From assembly GCA_024707225.1 (NCBI GenBank), contig JANQAE010000004.1:310001-374000 (forward strand): 64,000 nucleotides of DNA, read 5' to 3'. Below are positions 63,344-64,000 of this stretch, piece by piece. The notes beneath the pieces are model-generated. The model made no database searches, was not told the origin of the DNA, and was given only the letters and a program-made list of their open reading frames with translations. The stretch comes from Dokdonella sp. Lineage in GTDB: Bacteria; Pseudomonadota; Gammaproteobacteria; Xanthomonadales; Rhodanobacteraceae. Within the stretch, counting starts at the first letter, position 1, and each line of letters starts with the position of its first letter. The position numbers and the translations under genes are program-made.

Positions 63344-64000
63344 GCCGCGACCTCCAGGCAGATGTCGGCGATGCGCCGCGCGGCGTCGGTCCGCGCCAGC
63401 GTGCGCGCCGCCGCGGCCATTGCCGCGACGCGCCCACGCGCGTGGACCAGTCCGTCGAGTGCGCGCTCCAGGCGTCCGGTGAAATCCTCGCCCTCGGCGA
63501 CGCGTTCGGCCGCGCCGACCGCGACCATCGCCTCGGCGTTGCGGGTCTGGTGATCGTCGACCGCGTGCGGGAACGGCACCAGGATCGCCGGCACGCCGGC
63601 CGCGCAGAGCTCGGCGACGGTCAGCGCGCCGGAGCGGCAGACCGCCAGATCGGCCCAGGCGTAGGCCGCGGCCATGTCCTCGATGAACGGCTCGACGCGC
63701 GCCGGCACGCCGCTCGCGGCGTAGGCCGCCCGCGTCGCCTCGACGTGCGCGGCGCCGCACTGGTGGAGCACGTCGAGCGCGCTGCCGTAGCGGCCGAACA
63801 CGGCCGGCAGATGGCCGTTGAGGCTCTGCGCGCCCTGGCTGCCGCCGAGCACGAGTATGCGCATCGGACCGGCGCGGCCGGCCAGGCGCACCGCGGGCTC
63901 CGGCAGCGCGGCGATCGCCTCGCGCACCGGGTTGCCGACCCATTCGGCGCGTGGGTCCGCGAACGCATCGGCGAATCCGCTGAGCAACCGCGTCGCATGG
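63340..64000 (-). CDS. murG: UDP-GlcNAc:undecaprenyl-PP-MurNAc-pentapeptide transferase, C-terminal part
   Basis: The frame runs off the right edge of the window. About 220 C-terminal residues are seen: [25 protein letters not shown], the [18 protein letters not shown] glycosyltransferase-B motif, the UDP-GlcNAc site [56 protein letters not shown]. MurG makes lipid II at the inner face of the membrane. It overlaps murC by four bases (ATGA). Confidence 0.97.

Overview
The window is GC-rich gammaproteobacterial chromosome, most likely from the Xanthomonadales/Lysobacterales (Rhodanobacteraceae-like, perhaps close to Dokdonella). This is inferred from gene content and order: trxA-rho divergent from rhlB; the run murG-murC-ddl-ftsQ-ftsA-ftsZ-lpxC followed by dciA, an M23 peptidase and secA; a Nudix/ThiE-like fusion; an exosortase H; an IVVTGSRI-type TonB-dependent receptor; and a secreted protein ending in an IFRDGF motif common in this order. 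I see no phage, IS element, CRISPR array, rRNA or tRNA. It reads as ordinary core chromosome with a few accessory genes.

Layout. 1-6064: two DsbA-type oxidoreductases, an endonuclease/exonuclease/phosphatase protein, the lytic transglycosylase Slt, a DDAH/amidinotransferase-like gene with an in-frame stop, and an NDUFA9-like dehydrogenase. 6270-12372: an unknown membrane protein and two convergent S9 peptidases. 12490-18105: rho and trxA, divergent rhlB, and an OmpA-family protein. 18236-23418: an ECF sigma factor with a Ser/Thr kinase-TPR protein, plus a secreted delta-60-repeat protein. 23626-28074: type II secretion genes gspC-gspD-gspE only. 28408-33266: a glycine-rich secreted protein, DAHP synthase with an aromatic-residue attenuator leader, and a TrmB-type regulator divergent from a VOC protein. 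33280-42758: glmU, a TonB-C lipoprotein, and the F1Fo ATP synthase operon atpIBEFHAGDC with a set of covarying hairpin repeats between atpG and atpD. 42891-46746: a hypothetical gene, a response regulator, exosortase H, and aroK-aroB. 46907-52008: a large TonB-dependent receptor, coaE and the Nudix fusion. 52048-64000: secA, the M23 peptidase, dciA, lpxC and the division/cell-wall cluster down to a partial murG.

How the genes work together. Three shikimate-pathway genes are present (aroG, aroK, aroB), and the first enzyme appears controlled by ribosome-mediated attenuation sensing Phe, Trp and Tyr. Envelope functions dominate: peptidoglycan precursors (glmU, murC, murG, ddl), turnover (slt, M23), division (ftsQAZ), lipid A (lpxC), protein export and secretion (secA, gspCDE), disulfide formation (DsbA pair) and C-terminal sorting (xrtH).

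Sequence quality. Nine genes have broken reading frames, and these include murC (four shifts) and aroK (one), which should be needed for growth. Most breaks are one-base indels in GC-rich runs, with conserved motifs intact on both sides. I infer that most are sequencing or assembly errors rather than true pseudogenes.
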